A DNA stretch of 64,000 nt from positions 310,001 through 374,000 of the forward strand of contig NZ_VITH01000008.1 of assembly GCF_007827815.1 (NCBI RefSeq), given 5' to 3'. The notes beneath the pieces were generated by a model. The model saw only the letters and a program-made list of their open reading frames with translations, was not told the DNA's origin and made no database searches. This stretch comes from Azospirillum brasilense. GTDB lineage: Bacteria; Pseudomonadota; Alphaproteobacteria; Azospirillales; Azospirillaceae. Shown here piece by piece: positions 37,138-46,743 of the stretch. The translations under genes were made by a program, and so were the position numbers. The stretch's first letter is position 1; the number at the start of each line of letters is the position of its first letter.

Positions 37138-39606
37138 ATGCCCGACCTTCCCTCCCCCCTCCTCCCCGCCAATGTCCAGGGCTGGTTCCGGTCGCGGGGC
37201 TGGGCGCCGCACCCGCATCAGCATGCCATGGTCGAGGCCGCCGCCGCCGGGGACAGCGCCCTGCTGATCGCCCCGACCGGCGGCGGCAAGACGCTGGCCG
37301 GCTTCCTGCCTTCGCTGATCGATCTGGCGGAGCGCCCGCGCGAGGGGCTGCACACGCTCTACATCTCCCCGCTGAAGGCGCTCGCGGTGGACATCCAGCG
37401 CAATCTGGAGGAACCCGTCGCCGAGATGCGGCTGCCCATCCGCACCGAAACCCGCACCGGCGACACGCCCGAATCCAAGCGGCGGCGGCAGCGGGCCAAC
37501 CCGCCGCACATCCTGATGACCACGCCGGAAAGTCTGGCGCTGATGATCGCCTACGCCGACGCGGCGACGATCTTCCGGCACCTGCGCTGCGTCATCGTCG
37601 ACGAGCTGCACGCTCTGGCCGGGACCAAGCGCGGCGACCTGCTGGCCCTCGGGCTGGCGCGGCTGGCGAAGCTGGCACCGCAGGCCCGACGGGTCGGGCT
37701 GTCGGCCACGGTGGCGGAGCCGGCCCAGCTGCTCGCCTGGCTGTCCAAGACCGGGCAGGCGGACGGCGGCGACGTGCGGCTGGTCTCCGGCCGGGCCGGC
37801 GCCTCCGCCGAGGTGGAGATCCTGACGACGCGCGAGCGGCTCCCCTGGTCCGGCCGCATGGCCATGCACGCGCTGAAAGAGGTCTACCAGCGCATCCGCG
37901 CCCACCGCACGACGCTGGTCTTCGTCAACACCCGCGCCCAGGCGGAGCTGGTCTTCCAGGAGCTCTGGCGCCGCAACGACGACAGCCTGCCCATCGCGCT
38001 CCATCACGGCTCGCTGGCGGCGGAGCAGCGGCGCAAGGTCGAGGCCGCCATGGCGGCGGGCAAGCTGCGGGCGGTGGTGGCGACCTCCTCGCTCGACCTC
38101 GGCATCGACTGGGCGGCGGTCGATCTGGTGGTGCAGATCGGCGCGCCGAAGGGGGCGAGCAGGCTGGTCCAGCGCATCGGCCGCGCCAACCACCGGCTGG
38201 ACGAGCCGAGCCGCGCCCTGCTCGTCCCCGCCAACCGGTTCGAGGTGCTGGAATGCCGCGCCGCCCTGGACGCCGTGGCGGCCATGAGCCTGGACGGCGA
38301 GCGGCCCCGCCCCGGCGGGCTGGACGTGCTGGCCCAGCACATGCTCGGCATGGCCTGCGCGGAGCCCTTCCGGCCCGACGACCTGTACGACGAGGTGGTC
38401 CGCGCCGCCCCCTACGCCGGGCTGCCGCGGGACGAGTTCGACGACGTGCTGGACTTCGTGGCGACCGGTGGCTACGCGCTCGGCAATTACGAGCGCTTCC
38501 ACCGCCTGAAACTGCGCGAGGACGGGCGCATGGCGGTGGCCGGGCCGGCGGTGGCGCGGCAATACCGCATGAACGTCGGCACCATCACGCAGGAGGCCAT
38601 GCTGCGCGTGCGCCTGAGCCGCGGCCCGGTGCTGGGCGAGGTGGAGGAGCATTTCATCCAGGGACTCACCCCCGGCGACACCTTCGTCTTCGCCGGCCAG
38701 TTGCTGAAGTTCCTCGGCATCCGCGAGATGGAGGCACAGGTCGCGAAGGGCGGCACCGGGGAGCCGAAGGTCCCGGCCTACGCCGGCGGTCGGCTGCCGC
38801 TGACCACGGCGCTGGCCGACCGGGTGCGCGCCATGCTGGCCGACCCGGCGCAGTGGCCCGGCCTGCCGGAGGACGTTCAGGAATGGCTGCGGCTCCAGCG
38901 CTGGCGCTCCGTCCTGCCGGCGCGCGACGGGCTGCTGGTCGAGAGCTTCCCCAAGGCGGGCAAGCGCTTCCTCGTCGTCTACGCCTTCGAGGGGCGGAAC
39001 GCGCACCAGACCCTGGGGATGCTGCTGACCCGGCGGATGGAGCGGATGGGCTGCGGCCCGCTCGGCTTCGTCGCCACCGATTACGTGCTGGCGGTGTGGT
39101 CGCTGCGCACGCCCAAGGATATGGACGGGCTGTTCGACCAGGACATGCTGGGCGACGATCTGGAAGCCTGGATGGACGAGTCCTCGATGCTGCGCCGGAC
39201 CTTCCGCAACGTGGCGCTGATCACCGGGGTCATCGACCGCCGCCATCCCGGGCAGGAGAAGTCGGGGCGGCAGGTCACCTTCTCCTCCGACCTGATCTAC
39301 GACGTGCTGCGCAAGCACGACCCCGGCCATGTGCTGCTGCGCGCCACCCGCGCCGACGCGGCGGGCGGGCTGACCGACGTGCGGCGCCTGTCGGATTTCC
39401 TGGTTCGGGTGAAGGGCCGCATCACCCACAAGGACCTCGACCGCATCTCCCCCCTCGCCGTGCCGGTCATCCTGGAGATCGGGCGGGAACGGGTGGACGG
39501 CTCCGCCACCGACGAGCTTCTGGAGCAGGCCGCCGCCGATCTGGTGGCCGAGGCGATGCCGGAACTGGCGTCCGACGGTGACAGCCAAGGCCGCTTGACG
39601 CTGTGA
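37138..39606 (+). CDS. Ligase-associated Lhr-like DEXH helicase
   Basis: This is an 822-aa superfamily 2 helicase of the ligase-associated DNA-damage-response family, related to the Lhr core. Motifs: Q-like start GWAPHPHQHAM, Walker A APTGGGKT, VDELHAL (DEXH), LSATV, FVNTRAQAELVF, and motif VI region VQRIGRANHRLDEPSRALL. A winged helix and Lhr-type C-terminal region follow. It unwinds DNA 3' to 5' in a repair pathway often encoded with an ATP-dependent ligase, an exonuclease and PdeM; only pdeM is in this window. The ATG at 37138 is chosen because upstream in-frame sequence lacks family similarity. Confidence 0.9.
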   Translation: MPDLPSPLLPANVQGWFRSRGWAPHPHQHAMVEAAAAGDSALLIAPTGGGKTLAGFLPSLIDLAERPREGLHTLYISPLKALAVDIQRNLEEPVAEMRLPIRTETRTGDTPESKRRRQRANPPHILMTTPESLALMIAYADAATIFRHLRCVIVDELHALAGTKRGDLLALGLARLAKLAPQARRVGLSATVAEPAQLLAWLSKTGQADGGDVRLVSGRAGASAEVEILTTRERLPWSGRMAMHALKEVYQRIRAHRTTLVFVNTRAQAELVFQELWRRNDDSLPIALHHGSLAAEQRRKVEAAMAAGKLRAVVATSSLDLGIDWAAVDLVVQIGAPKGASRLVQRIGRANHRLDEPSRALLVPANRFEVLECRAALDAVAAMSLDGERPRPGGLDVLAQHMLGMACAEPFRPDDLYDEVVRAAPYAGLPRDEFDDVLDFVATGGYALGNYERFHRLKLREDGRMAVAGPAVARQYRMNVGTITQEAMLRVRLSRGPVLGEVEEHFIQGLTPGDTFVFAGQLLKFLGIREMEAQVAKGGTGEPKVPAYAGGRLPLTTALADRVRAMLADPAQWPGLPEDVQEWLRLQRWRSVLPARDGLLVESFPKAGKRFLVVYAFEGRNAHQTLGMLLTRRMERMGCGPLGFVATDYVLAVWSLRTPKDMDGLFDQDMLGDDLEAWMDESSMLRRTFRNVALITGVIDRRHPGQEKSGRQVTFSSDLIYDVLRKHDPGHVLLRATRADAAGGLTDVRRLSDFLVRVKGRITHKDLDRISPLAVPVILEIGRERVDGSATDELLEQAAADLVAEAMPELASDGDSQGRLTL

Positions 39607-40295
39607 TGACCATGGACACGACGATGACCTTGCGGGGCGCCGCGCTGGCCCCCGATCCCTCAGGCGCGCTGGTCTGGCCGGCGGAGCGGACGCTGGTGGT
39701 CGCCGACCTGCATCTGGAGAAGGGCTCCGCCTTCGCGGCGCGCGGGCGGATGCTGCCGCCCTACGACACGCGGGCGACGCTCGGCCGGCTGGCGGAGCTG
39801 GTGGAGCGGCTGGCTCCGGAGCGGGTGATCTGCCTCGGCGACAGCTTCCACGACCGCCGCGCGGCGAGCCGCATGGAGGCGGGGGACGTGGCGCGGCTGC
39901 GCGACCTGACCGGGCGGGTGACGGATTGGCTGTGGGTCACCGGCAACCACGACCCGGAGCCGCCGGAGGGGTTCGGCGGGCGCATCCTGGACGAGCTGGC
40001 GCTCGGCCCGCTGACCTTCCGGCACGAGGCGGTGCCCGGCGCCGTGGGCGAGTTGTCGGGGCATCTGCACCCGGTGGCCGCCGTCGTCGTGCCGGGCCGG
40101 CGGGTGCGGGAGCGCTGCTTCGCCTTCGACGGGGTAAAGCTGATCCTGCCGGCCTTCGGCGCCTTCGCGGGCGGGCTGAACGTGCTGGATCCGGCGGTGT
40201 CCGGCCTGCTGGCGGCGCGGTTCGAGGTGCATCTGCTGGCCCGCGGCAAGGTCCACCGCTTCCCGCGCAGCCGCCTGTCCCCGGACAGGGCGTAA
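39606..40295 (+). CDS. pdeM: Ligase-associated endonuclease PdeM
   Basis: This is a 229-aa metallophosphoesterase. The five-motif set is visible: VADLHLEKG, LGDSFHD, TGNHDP, a later His region and SGHLHPV. Members act as DNA endonucleases in the ligase-associated repair module. Its ATG overlaps the helicase stop by one base (TGATG), so the two are translationally coupled. It is followed by a hairpin that terminates the converging fasciclin gene. Confidence 0.9.
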   Translation: MTMDTTMTLRGAALAPDPSGALVWPAERTLVVADLHLEKGSAFAARGRMLPPYDTRATLGRLAELVERLAPERVICLGDSFHDRRAASRMEAGDVARLRDLTGRVTDWLWVTGNHDPEPPEGFGGRILDELALGPLTFRHEAVPGAVGELSGHLHPVAAVVVPGRRVRERCFAFDGVKLILPAFGAFAGGLNVLDPAVSGLLAARFEVHLLARGKVHRFPRSRLSPDRA

Positions 40296-40333
40296 AAAGA
40301 AAAAGCCCGGAGAGTCGGGGGAACTCTCCGGGC
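40294..40333 (-). terminator. Rho-independent terminator of fasciclin gene
   Basis: An 11-bp perfect stem (40305-40315 with 40323-40333) is preceded on the plus strand by AAAAAGAAAAA at 40294-40304, which on the minus strand is a U-rich tail. It therefore terminates minus-strand transcription from the fasciclin gene and may also stop the plus-strand pdeM transcript. Confidence 0.88.
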
Positions 40334-40399
40334 GAGTGGTCCTGCCGGAACCGGCGGTGAAACGTCCGGCAGGAGGGACCTCAATGAAAAAGCAGAACG

Positions 40400-40888
40400 T
40401 CAGTTCGGCATCATGACCGTGTCGATCACGTGGATGACGCCGTTGGACGCCATGATGTCGGGCTTCACGACCTTCGCGTTGTCCACCATCACGCCGCCCT
40501 TCGTCGCGTCGATATCCACGGTGGTGCCCTGCACGGTTTTCGGCGATGCCGTCTTGCCGGCGATATCGGCCGAAGTCACCTTGCCCGACACCACATGATA
40601 GGTGAGTACGGAGCGGAGCTTCTCACGGTTCTCCGGTTTCAGAAGATTTTCGACGGTGCCGGCGGGAAGCTTGGCGAAAGCCTCGTCGGTCGGGGCGAAG
40701 ACGGTGAAGGGGCCAGTGCCCTTCAGCGTGTCCGCGAGGCCGGCGGCCTGGACGGCCTGGACCAGCGTCTTGAACTGGCCCGCCGCCACGGCAGTGTCCA
40801 CGATGTCCGCCGCCTTTGCGGACATGGCGGCGAGGGACAGCGGCAGGGCGACGGTGGCGGCGGTCAGCAAGCGCGACAGGCGGGACAT
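40400..40888 (-). CDS. Secreted fasciclin-domain protein
   Basis: This is a 162-aa protein with a signal peptide ([21 protein letters not shown]) and one FAS1 domain. H1 is [37 protein letters not shown], and H2 ends with [18 protein letters not shown] is conserved in the centre. FAS1 proteins act in cell adhesion or matrix association outside the cell. The ATG at 40888 follows a strong GGAGGAAA site. It is divergent from the photolyase gene. Confidence 0.93.
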   Translation of the reverse strand: MSRLSRLLTAATVALPLSLAAMSAKAADIVDTAVAAGQFKTLVQAVQAAGLADTLKGTGPFTVFAPTDEAFAKLPAGTVENLLKPENREKLRSVLTYHVVSGKVTSADIAGKTASPKTVQGTTVDIDATKGGVMVDNAKVVKPDIMASNGVIHVIDTVMMPN

Positions 40889-41155
40889 ATGGTTTCCTCC
40901 GTTGATGGCGTCTCTTTCCTCCCCCGACCGTGGAACCGGCGCCGTCGGCCGCCGTGCCTCCGGCTCCACGTCGTGGCAGCGAAGGCGGAAATAGCGGTGC
41001 GGAAATCGCCGTCAATAGGATTTCCCCAGGAAAAATTTTCGCCGCCGTGGTGATCCGGAACAATCGGCGCCGCGTAGCAAGAGCCACTGACCGTGGTCAT
41101 TGGCTGCGGCGTTTTGGCATGCCCGTTCTTCTGTCCATGTCCTTAAAGTTGGCCG
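40889..41155. promoter_or_regulatory. Divergent promoter region, fasciclin / photolyase
   Basis: This is a 267-bp non-coding gap between divergent genes. A short AT-rich stretch lies at about 41018-41045 (ATAGGATTTCCCCAGGAAAAA). It presumably carries both promoters; no specific operator was recognised. Confidence 0.35.
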
Positions 41156-42613
41156 ATGAAGACCGATCAATCCCCCATCCTCGTCTGGTTCCGCAACGAT
41201 CTTCGCCTTGCCGACAACCCGGCGCTCAGCGCCGCGGCGGAGGATGGGGCGCCGGTCATCCCGGTCTACATCCGGGAGAAGGACGCCCACGATCCCTGGC
41301 TTCCCGGCGCCGCCTCCCGCTGGTGGCTGCACGGCAGCCTGGAGCGGCTGGGCAAGGCGCTGGCCACGCTCGGCTCGCCCCTGGTGCTGCGCAGCGGTGA
41401 CCCCGCCGCGGTGCTGGCGGCGCTGGCCGAAGAAACCGGCGCCGACACGGTGCTGTGCAACCGCCGCGCCGGCCCCACCGCCATCGCCCGCGACCGCCGG
41501 GTGGGCGAGCGGCTGACCGCGCGCGGCGTGACGGTGCATCCCCACAACGCCGCCCTGCTCTATGAGCCGGGAACCATCCGCACCAAGTCGGACACGCCCT
41601 TCCGGGTCTTCACGCCCTTCTGGAAGGCGCTGCTGTCGATGCCGGAGCCGCCGCGCCCCACCCGCGCGCCGACCAAGCTGACCCCGCCGGCCAAGGCGGT
41701 GTCCAGCGAGTCGCTGAAGGACTGGGGGCTGCTGCCCAGCGCACCGGACTGGGCCGGCGGCCTGCGCGAGCGCTGGACACCCGGCGAGGCGGCGGCCCGC
41801 GAGCGGCTGGCCGATTTTCTCGACGGCCCGGTCGCCGCCTACCCGGCGGAGCGCGACCGCCCGGACCATGACGGGACCTCTGCGATGTCGCCGCACCTCG
41901 CCTTCGGCGAGATCGGGCCACGGCAGATCTGGCACGCCGCGCGCCACGCCGCCGACCAGCGGCATGAGCTGGCCGCGGGCGCCGAAGCCTTCCTGCGGGA
42001 ACTCGGCTGGCGGGAGTTCAATCACCACCTGCTGCGCGAGGAGCCGGGCATTCCGGACACGCCGCTGGACACGCGCTTCGCCCGCTTCCCCTGGCGGACC
42101 GACAAGGCGGGCCTGCGCGCGTGGCAACGCGGGCGCACCGGCTACCCCATCGTGGACGCCGGAATGCGGCAGCTCTGGCAGACCGGCTGGATGCACAACC
42201 GCGTGCGGATGATCGTCGGTTCCTTCCTCATCAAGGACCTGCTGATCCCCTGGCAGGAGGGCGAGGCGTGGTTCTGGGACACGCTGGTCGATGCCGACAT
42301 CGGCAACAACGCCGGCAACTGGCAGTGGGTGGCCGGCTGCGGCGCCGACGCGGCGCCGTTCTTCCGCGTCTTCAACCCGATCCTCCAAGGCGAGAAGTTC
42401 GACCCGGAGGGGGCCTATGTCCGGCGCTACGTGCCGGAACTGGAAAAGCTGTCCAACCGCTGGATTCACAAGCCCTGGGAAGCCCCGGACGAGGCGCTGT
42501 GGCAGGCGGGGGTGACGCTCGGCAAGGACTACCCGCGGCCGATCGTCGACCATGGCACCGCCCGCGACCGCGCGCTGGCCGCCTTCCAGGAGATCAAAAA
42601 ATCCAGTGATTGA
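41156..42613 (+). CDS. phrB: Deoxyribodipyrimidine photolyase
   Basis: This is a class I CPD photolyase of 485 aa that uses FAD and light to split UV-induced pyrimidine dimers. The N-terminal antenna domain starts ILVWFRNDLRLADNPAL. The C-terminal FAD domain has GWREFNHHLL, MHNRVRMIVGSFLIKDLLI, DADIGNNAGNWQWVAGCG and FRVFNPILQGEKFDP. A photolyase role is favoured over cryptochrome because all the core motifs and the normal length are present. It starts at an ATG and is divergent from the fasciclin gene. Confidence 0.94.
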   Translation: MKTDQSPILVWFRNDLRLADNPALSAAAEDGAPVIPVYIREKDAHDPWLPGAASRWWLHGSLERLGKALATLGSPLVLRSGDPAAVLAALAEETGADTVLCNRRAGPTAIARDRRVGERLTARGVTVHPHNAALLYEPGTIRTKSDTPFRVFTPFWKALLSMPEPPRPTRAPTKLTPPAKAVSSESLKDWGLLPSAPDWAGGLRERWTPGEAAARERLADFLDGPVAAYPAERDRPDHDGTSAMSPHLAFGEIGPRQIWHAARHAADQRHELAAGAEAFLRELGWREFNHHLLREEPGIPDTPLDTRFARFPWRTDKAGLRAWQRGRTGYPIVDAGMRQLWQTGWMHNRVRMIVGSFLIKDLLIPWQEGEAWFWDTLVDADIGNNAGNWQWVAGCGADAAPFFRVFNPILQGEKFDPEGAYVRRYVPELEKLSNRWIHKPWEAPDEALWQAGVTLGKDYPRPIVDHGTARDRALAAFQEIKKSSD

Positions 42614-42749
42614 TCGACACGGAGTCGTGAAACCCGACCGTGTGTTTTCATTCCGCCTTCATGGGGGTGCAAAGAAACCGTCACAGGCCCCCGGTAAGGT
42701 GCGCCCGCCCAACCCCAAATAAATTTGCGGAAAGAGACGAGGCACACCG

Positions 42750-44783
42750 ATGGACACCCATGACCTGCCCCAGAAGGGCACCAAGTATCTGACCTTCGAG
42801 GGCCGCGAGGACATCGGCTCCAACCCGTCCGAAAACCCGACCATGGGCGACGTCATCAACGCGCGCCTCGGCCGCCGCGACATGATGCGCGGCATGCTGA
42901 GCGGGGCCGCGGTCAGCGCCCTGATCGGCCCGGCCGCCCTGCTCTCCCCGACCCGCGCGGCCGAGGCCGCCGTGACCGGCGCCCCGCGCCCGGCCAAGGC
43001 CAGCTTCTCCTTCCAGGAAGTGGCTCACGGCGTCGACGCCGACCATCACGTGGCATCCGGCTACAACGCCGACATCCTGATCCGCTGGGGCGACCCGGTG
43101 GTCCCCGGCGCGCCGGCCTTCGATCCGATGAACCAGTCGGCCGAGGCGCAGTCGAAGCAGTTCGGCTACAACAACGACTTCGTCGGCTACGCCCCGCTGC
43201 CGCTCGGCTCGCAGTCGCCGGACCGGGCCCTGCTCTGCGTGAACCACGAATACACCGACGAGGAGGTCATGTTCCCCGGCGTCGGCGTGGAGCAGCAGAA
43301 GGACAAGTTCGCCCGCATGACCAAGGCGCTGGTGGACATCGAGATGGCCGCCCACGGTGGCACCGTCGTCGAAATCCGCAAGGTCAAGGGCAAGTGGGTG
43401 ACGGTGGCGGACTCCCGCTACAACCGCCGCATCACCGGCGAGACGCCCTGCGCCATCACCGGCCCGGCCGCCGGCCATGCCCTGATGAAGACCAGCTACG
43501 ACCCGACCGGCACGAAGGTCCGCGGCATGCTGAACAACTGTTCCGGCGGCATGACGCCCTGGGGCACCTGGCTGTCGGCGGAGGAAAACTTCAACGGCTA
43601 CTTCTGGGGCAAGGTCGAGGACACCAACCCGAACGCCAAGGTTCTGAAGCGCTACGGCTTCCCCGGCGAATGGTACAACTGGGGCGTCCATCACGACCGC
43701 TTCGACATCGCTAAGGAGCCAAACGAGTCCAACCGCTTCGGCTGGATCGTCGAGATCGATCCCTACGACCCGACCTCGACCCCGAAGAAGCGCACGGCGC
43801 TTGGCCGCTTCAAGCATGAGGCCTGCCAGATCGCTCTCGGCAAGGACGGCACCGTGGTCGCCTACACCGGCGACGACGAGCGCTTCGACTATGTCTACAA
43901 GTTCGTCGCGGCCAGGAAGTTCGACCCGAAGAACCGCGCCGCCAACATGGACATCCTGGAGACCGGGACGCTCTACGTGGCGAAGTTCAAGGCCGACGCC
44001 TCGGTCGATTGGCTACCGCTGGTCCATGGCCAGGGTCCGCTGACCGCCGAGAAGGGCTTCCCCGACCAGGCCACCGTCCTGATCAACGCCCGCCTCGCCG
44101 CCGACGCGCTGGGCGCCACCAAGATGGACCGTCCGGAGGACATCGAGGTCAACGCGGTGACCGGCAAGGTCTACGTCATCCTCACCAACAACTCCCGCCG
44201 CAAGCCGGAGCAGGTGGACGCGACCAACCCGCGCGCCGAGAACAACTGGGGCCACATCGTCGAGATCCTGCCGGAAAACGGCAACCACGCCGCCACCAAG
44301 GCCGAATGGACGATCCTGGTCCGCGGCGGCAACCCGGCGGACGAGAAGGTCGGCGCGCAGTTCCACGCCGACACCTCGGCCAACGGCTGGTTCTCCTGCC
44401 CCGACAACGCGGCGGTGGACCACCGCGGCCGCCTGTGGATCACCACCGACCAGGGCGAGAACTGGAAGAAGGCATCCGGCACCGCCGACGGCGTCTGGGC
44501 CGTGGAGACCGACGGCGACCTGCGCGGCCTGTCCAAGATGTTCTACCGCGTGCCGGTGGGCGCGGAGATGTGCGGCCCCTGCTTCACCACCGACGACAAG
44601 ACCCTGTTCGTCGCCGTGCAGCACCCGGCCACCGATGGTGTGGACCAATGGGAAGGCTTCAAGGGCAAGCTCTCCTCCTTCGAGGACCCGGCGACCCGCT
44701 GGCCCGACTTCAAGCCCAACATGCCGCCGCGCCCGTCGGTGGTCGCCATCACCAAGAAGGATGGCGGCGTAATCGGTCTCTGA
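42750..44783 (+). CDS. phoX: PhoX-family (DUF839) alkaline phosphatase
   Basis: This is a 677-aa protein of the PhoX/DUF839 type: a monomeric Ca/Fe-dependent phosphatase with a beta-propeller. The twin-arginine signal is late (GRRDMMRGMLSGAAVSAL, Arg42-Arg43), as in other PhoX proteins, indicating folded export to the periplasm. Conserved segments include LLCVNHEYTDEEVMFP, NNCSGGMTPWGTWLSAEE and RPEDIEVNAVTGKVYV. I saw no convincing Pho box in the 136-bp upstream gap. A strong terminator follows. Confidence 0.9.
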   Translation: MDTHDLPQKGTKYLTFEGREDIGSNPSENPTMGDVINARLGRRDMMRGMLSGAAVSALIGPAALLSPTRAAEAAVTGAPRPAKASFSFQEVAHGVDADHHVASGYNADILIRWGDPVVPGAPAFDPMNQSAEAQSKQFGYNNDFVGYAPLPLGSQSPDRALLCVNHEYTDEEVMFPGVGVEQQKDKFARMTKALVDIEMAAHGGTVVEIRKVKGKWVTVADSRYNRRITGETPCAITGPAAGHALMKTSYDPTGTKVRGMLNNCSGGMTPWGTWLSAEENFNGYFWGKVEDTNPNAKVLKRYGFPGEWYNWGVHHDRFDIAKEPNESNRFGWIVEIDPYDPTSTPKKRTALGRFKHEACQIALGKDGTVVAYTGDDERFDYVYKFVAARKFDPKNRAANMDILETGTLYVAKFKADASVDWLPLVHGQGPLTAEKGFPDQATVLINARLAADALGATKMDRPEDIEVNAVTGKVYVILTNNSRRKPEQVDATNPRAENNWGHIVEILPENGNHAATKAEWTILVRGGNPADEKVGAQFHADTSANGWFSCPDNAAVDHRGRLWITTDQGENWKKASGTADGVWAVETDGDLRGLSKMFYRVPVGAEMCGPCFTTDDKTLFVAVQHPATDGVDQWEGFKGKLSSFEDPATRWPDFKPNMPPRPSVVAITKKDGGVIGL

Positions 44784-44824
44784 CCGTACGCCTGACCGTC
44801 CCATAATCCAGCGACACGCCTTGA

Positions 44825-44862
44825 AAGGGCGGCCCCCGCGTCCGGGGCCGCCCTTCTTCTTT
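44825..44862 (+). terminator. Rho-independent terminator after phoX
   Basis: A perfect 12-bp GC-rich stem (44825-44836 with 44844-44855) is followed by TTCTTCTTT. It lies 41 bp after the phoX stop and upstream of zur. Confidence 0.88.
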
Positions 44863-44885
44863 GTCTGGTGTCGGTGTCCGGCGAT

Positions 44886-44898
44886 GTAATAAGATAAC
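44886..44898. promoter_or_regulatory. Candidate Zur box
   Basis: GTAATAAGATAAC is an imperfect 13-bp palindrome (four of five arm pairs match) directly before the zur start, in an otherwise GC-rich context. AT-rich palindromes of this kind, near GTTATANNATAAC, are typical Zur operators, which would imply zinc-dependent autoregulation. The match is by eye only. Confidence 0.45.
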
Positions 44899-44901
44899 GC
44901 C

Positions 44902-45404
44902 ATGACCGCCGATCCCCACTCCACCGCCGGCCCGGCCTCCCGCCATGGGCACGACCACGCGCATTGCATCGCCGATGCGCTGACGCGCGCCGACGCCCTG
45001 TGCGCGGAGCGCGGCGCCCGGCTGACCGCGCTGCGCCGGCAGGTGCTGGAACTGGTCTGGAACAGCCACAAGCCGCGCGGCGCCTACGCCATCCTGGAAG
45101 ACCTCAGCCAGCGCGAGGGCAAGGCCACCGCCCCGCTGACCGTCTACCGCGCGCTGGAGTTCCTGGTGGAGCACGGGCTGGTCCACCGCATCGAATCGCT
45201 GAACGCCTACATCGGCTGCGCGGCGCCGGGGGCCGTCCATTCCGGGCAGTTCCTGGTGTGCGAGACCTGCGGCAACGCCGTGGAGATTGACGACCCGCGC
45301 ATCCGCGCCGCCATCGGCACCATCGCCGCCGAGCATGGTTTCCAGGTCAGCCGCCCCACCGTCGAGGTGCGCGGCACATGCACCGACTGCCAGGAGAAGA
45401 CCCC

Positions 45405-45408
<4 letters not shown>
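44902..45408 (+). CDS. zur: Fur-family zinc regulator Zur
   Basis: This is a 168-aa Fur-superfamily repressor. A His-rich N-terminus (HGHDHAHC) precedes the winged helix ([34 protein letters not shown]). The dimer domain has the structural zinc site CETCGN...CTDC. The neighbouring zinc GTPase and the C-terminal Cys pairs support Zur rather than Fur. The stop overlaps the GTPase start (GTGA), so both are made from one transcript under the candidate Zur box. Confidence 0.88.
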
Positions 45409-46562
<1,154 letters not shown>

Positions 46563-46570
46563 GTGGCTTT

Positions 46571-46731
46571 GCCCCCTCCCTAACCCTCCCCCTCTTCGAG
46601 GTGGAGGGGACGGTCGTCGCTTCGCAGAAGGCACCCTCTCCCGCAAAGCTCTCGCGCAAACCAAAGGTTTGCGCTGACGCGGCAGGCGGACCTTTGGTCC
46701 GCCGAGAGCGGGGGAGGGTTAGGGTGGGGGC
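46571..46731. repeat. 161-bp composite palindromic repeat, copy 2 (inverted relative to 19.4 kb)
   Basis: This is the reverse complement, almost base for base, of 19391-19553. It opens with GCCCCCTCCCTAACCCTCCCC, carries the GCGCAAACC/GGTTTGCGC and GGCGGACC/GGTCCGCC hairpins, and ends with GGGGGAGGGTTAGGGTGGGGGC. It lies between convergent genes (zinc GTPase and membrane protein). Confidence 0.87.
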
Positions 46732-46743
46732 AACCGCACTCGC

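Noticed and set aside
37051..39588. 845-codon minus-strand open frame opposite the helicase
   Set aside because: The helicase has all SF2 motifs; the antisense frame is low-complexity His/Arg/Gln-rich sequence typical of high-GC shadows.
42614..42749. Possible Pho box upstream of phoX
   Set aside because: No pair of CTGTCAT-like repeats with 4-bp spacing could be found; only a single weak CGTCACAGG occurs.
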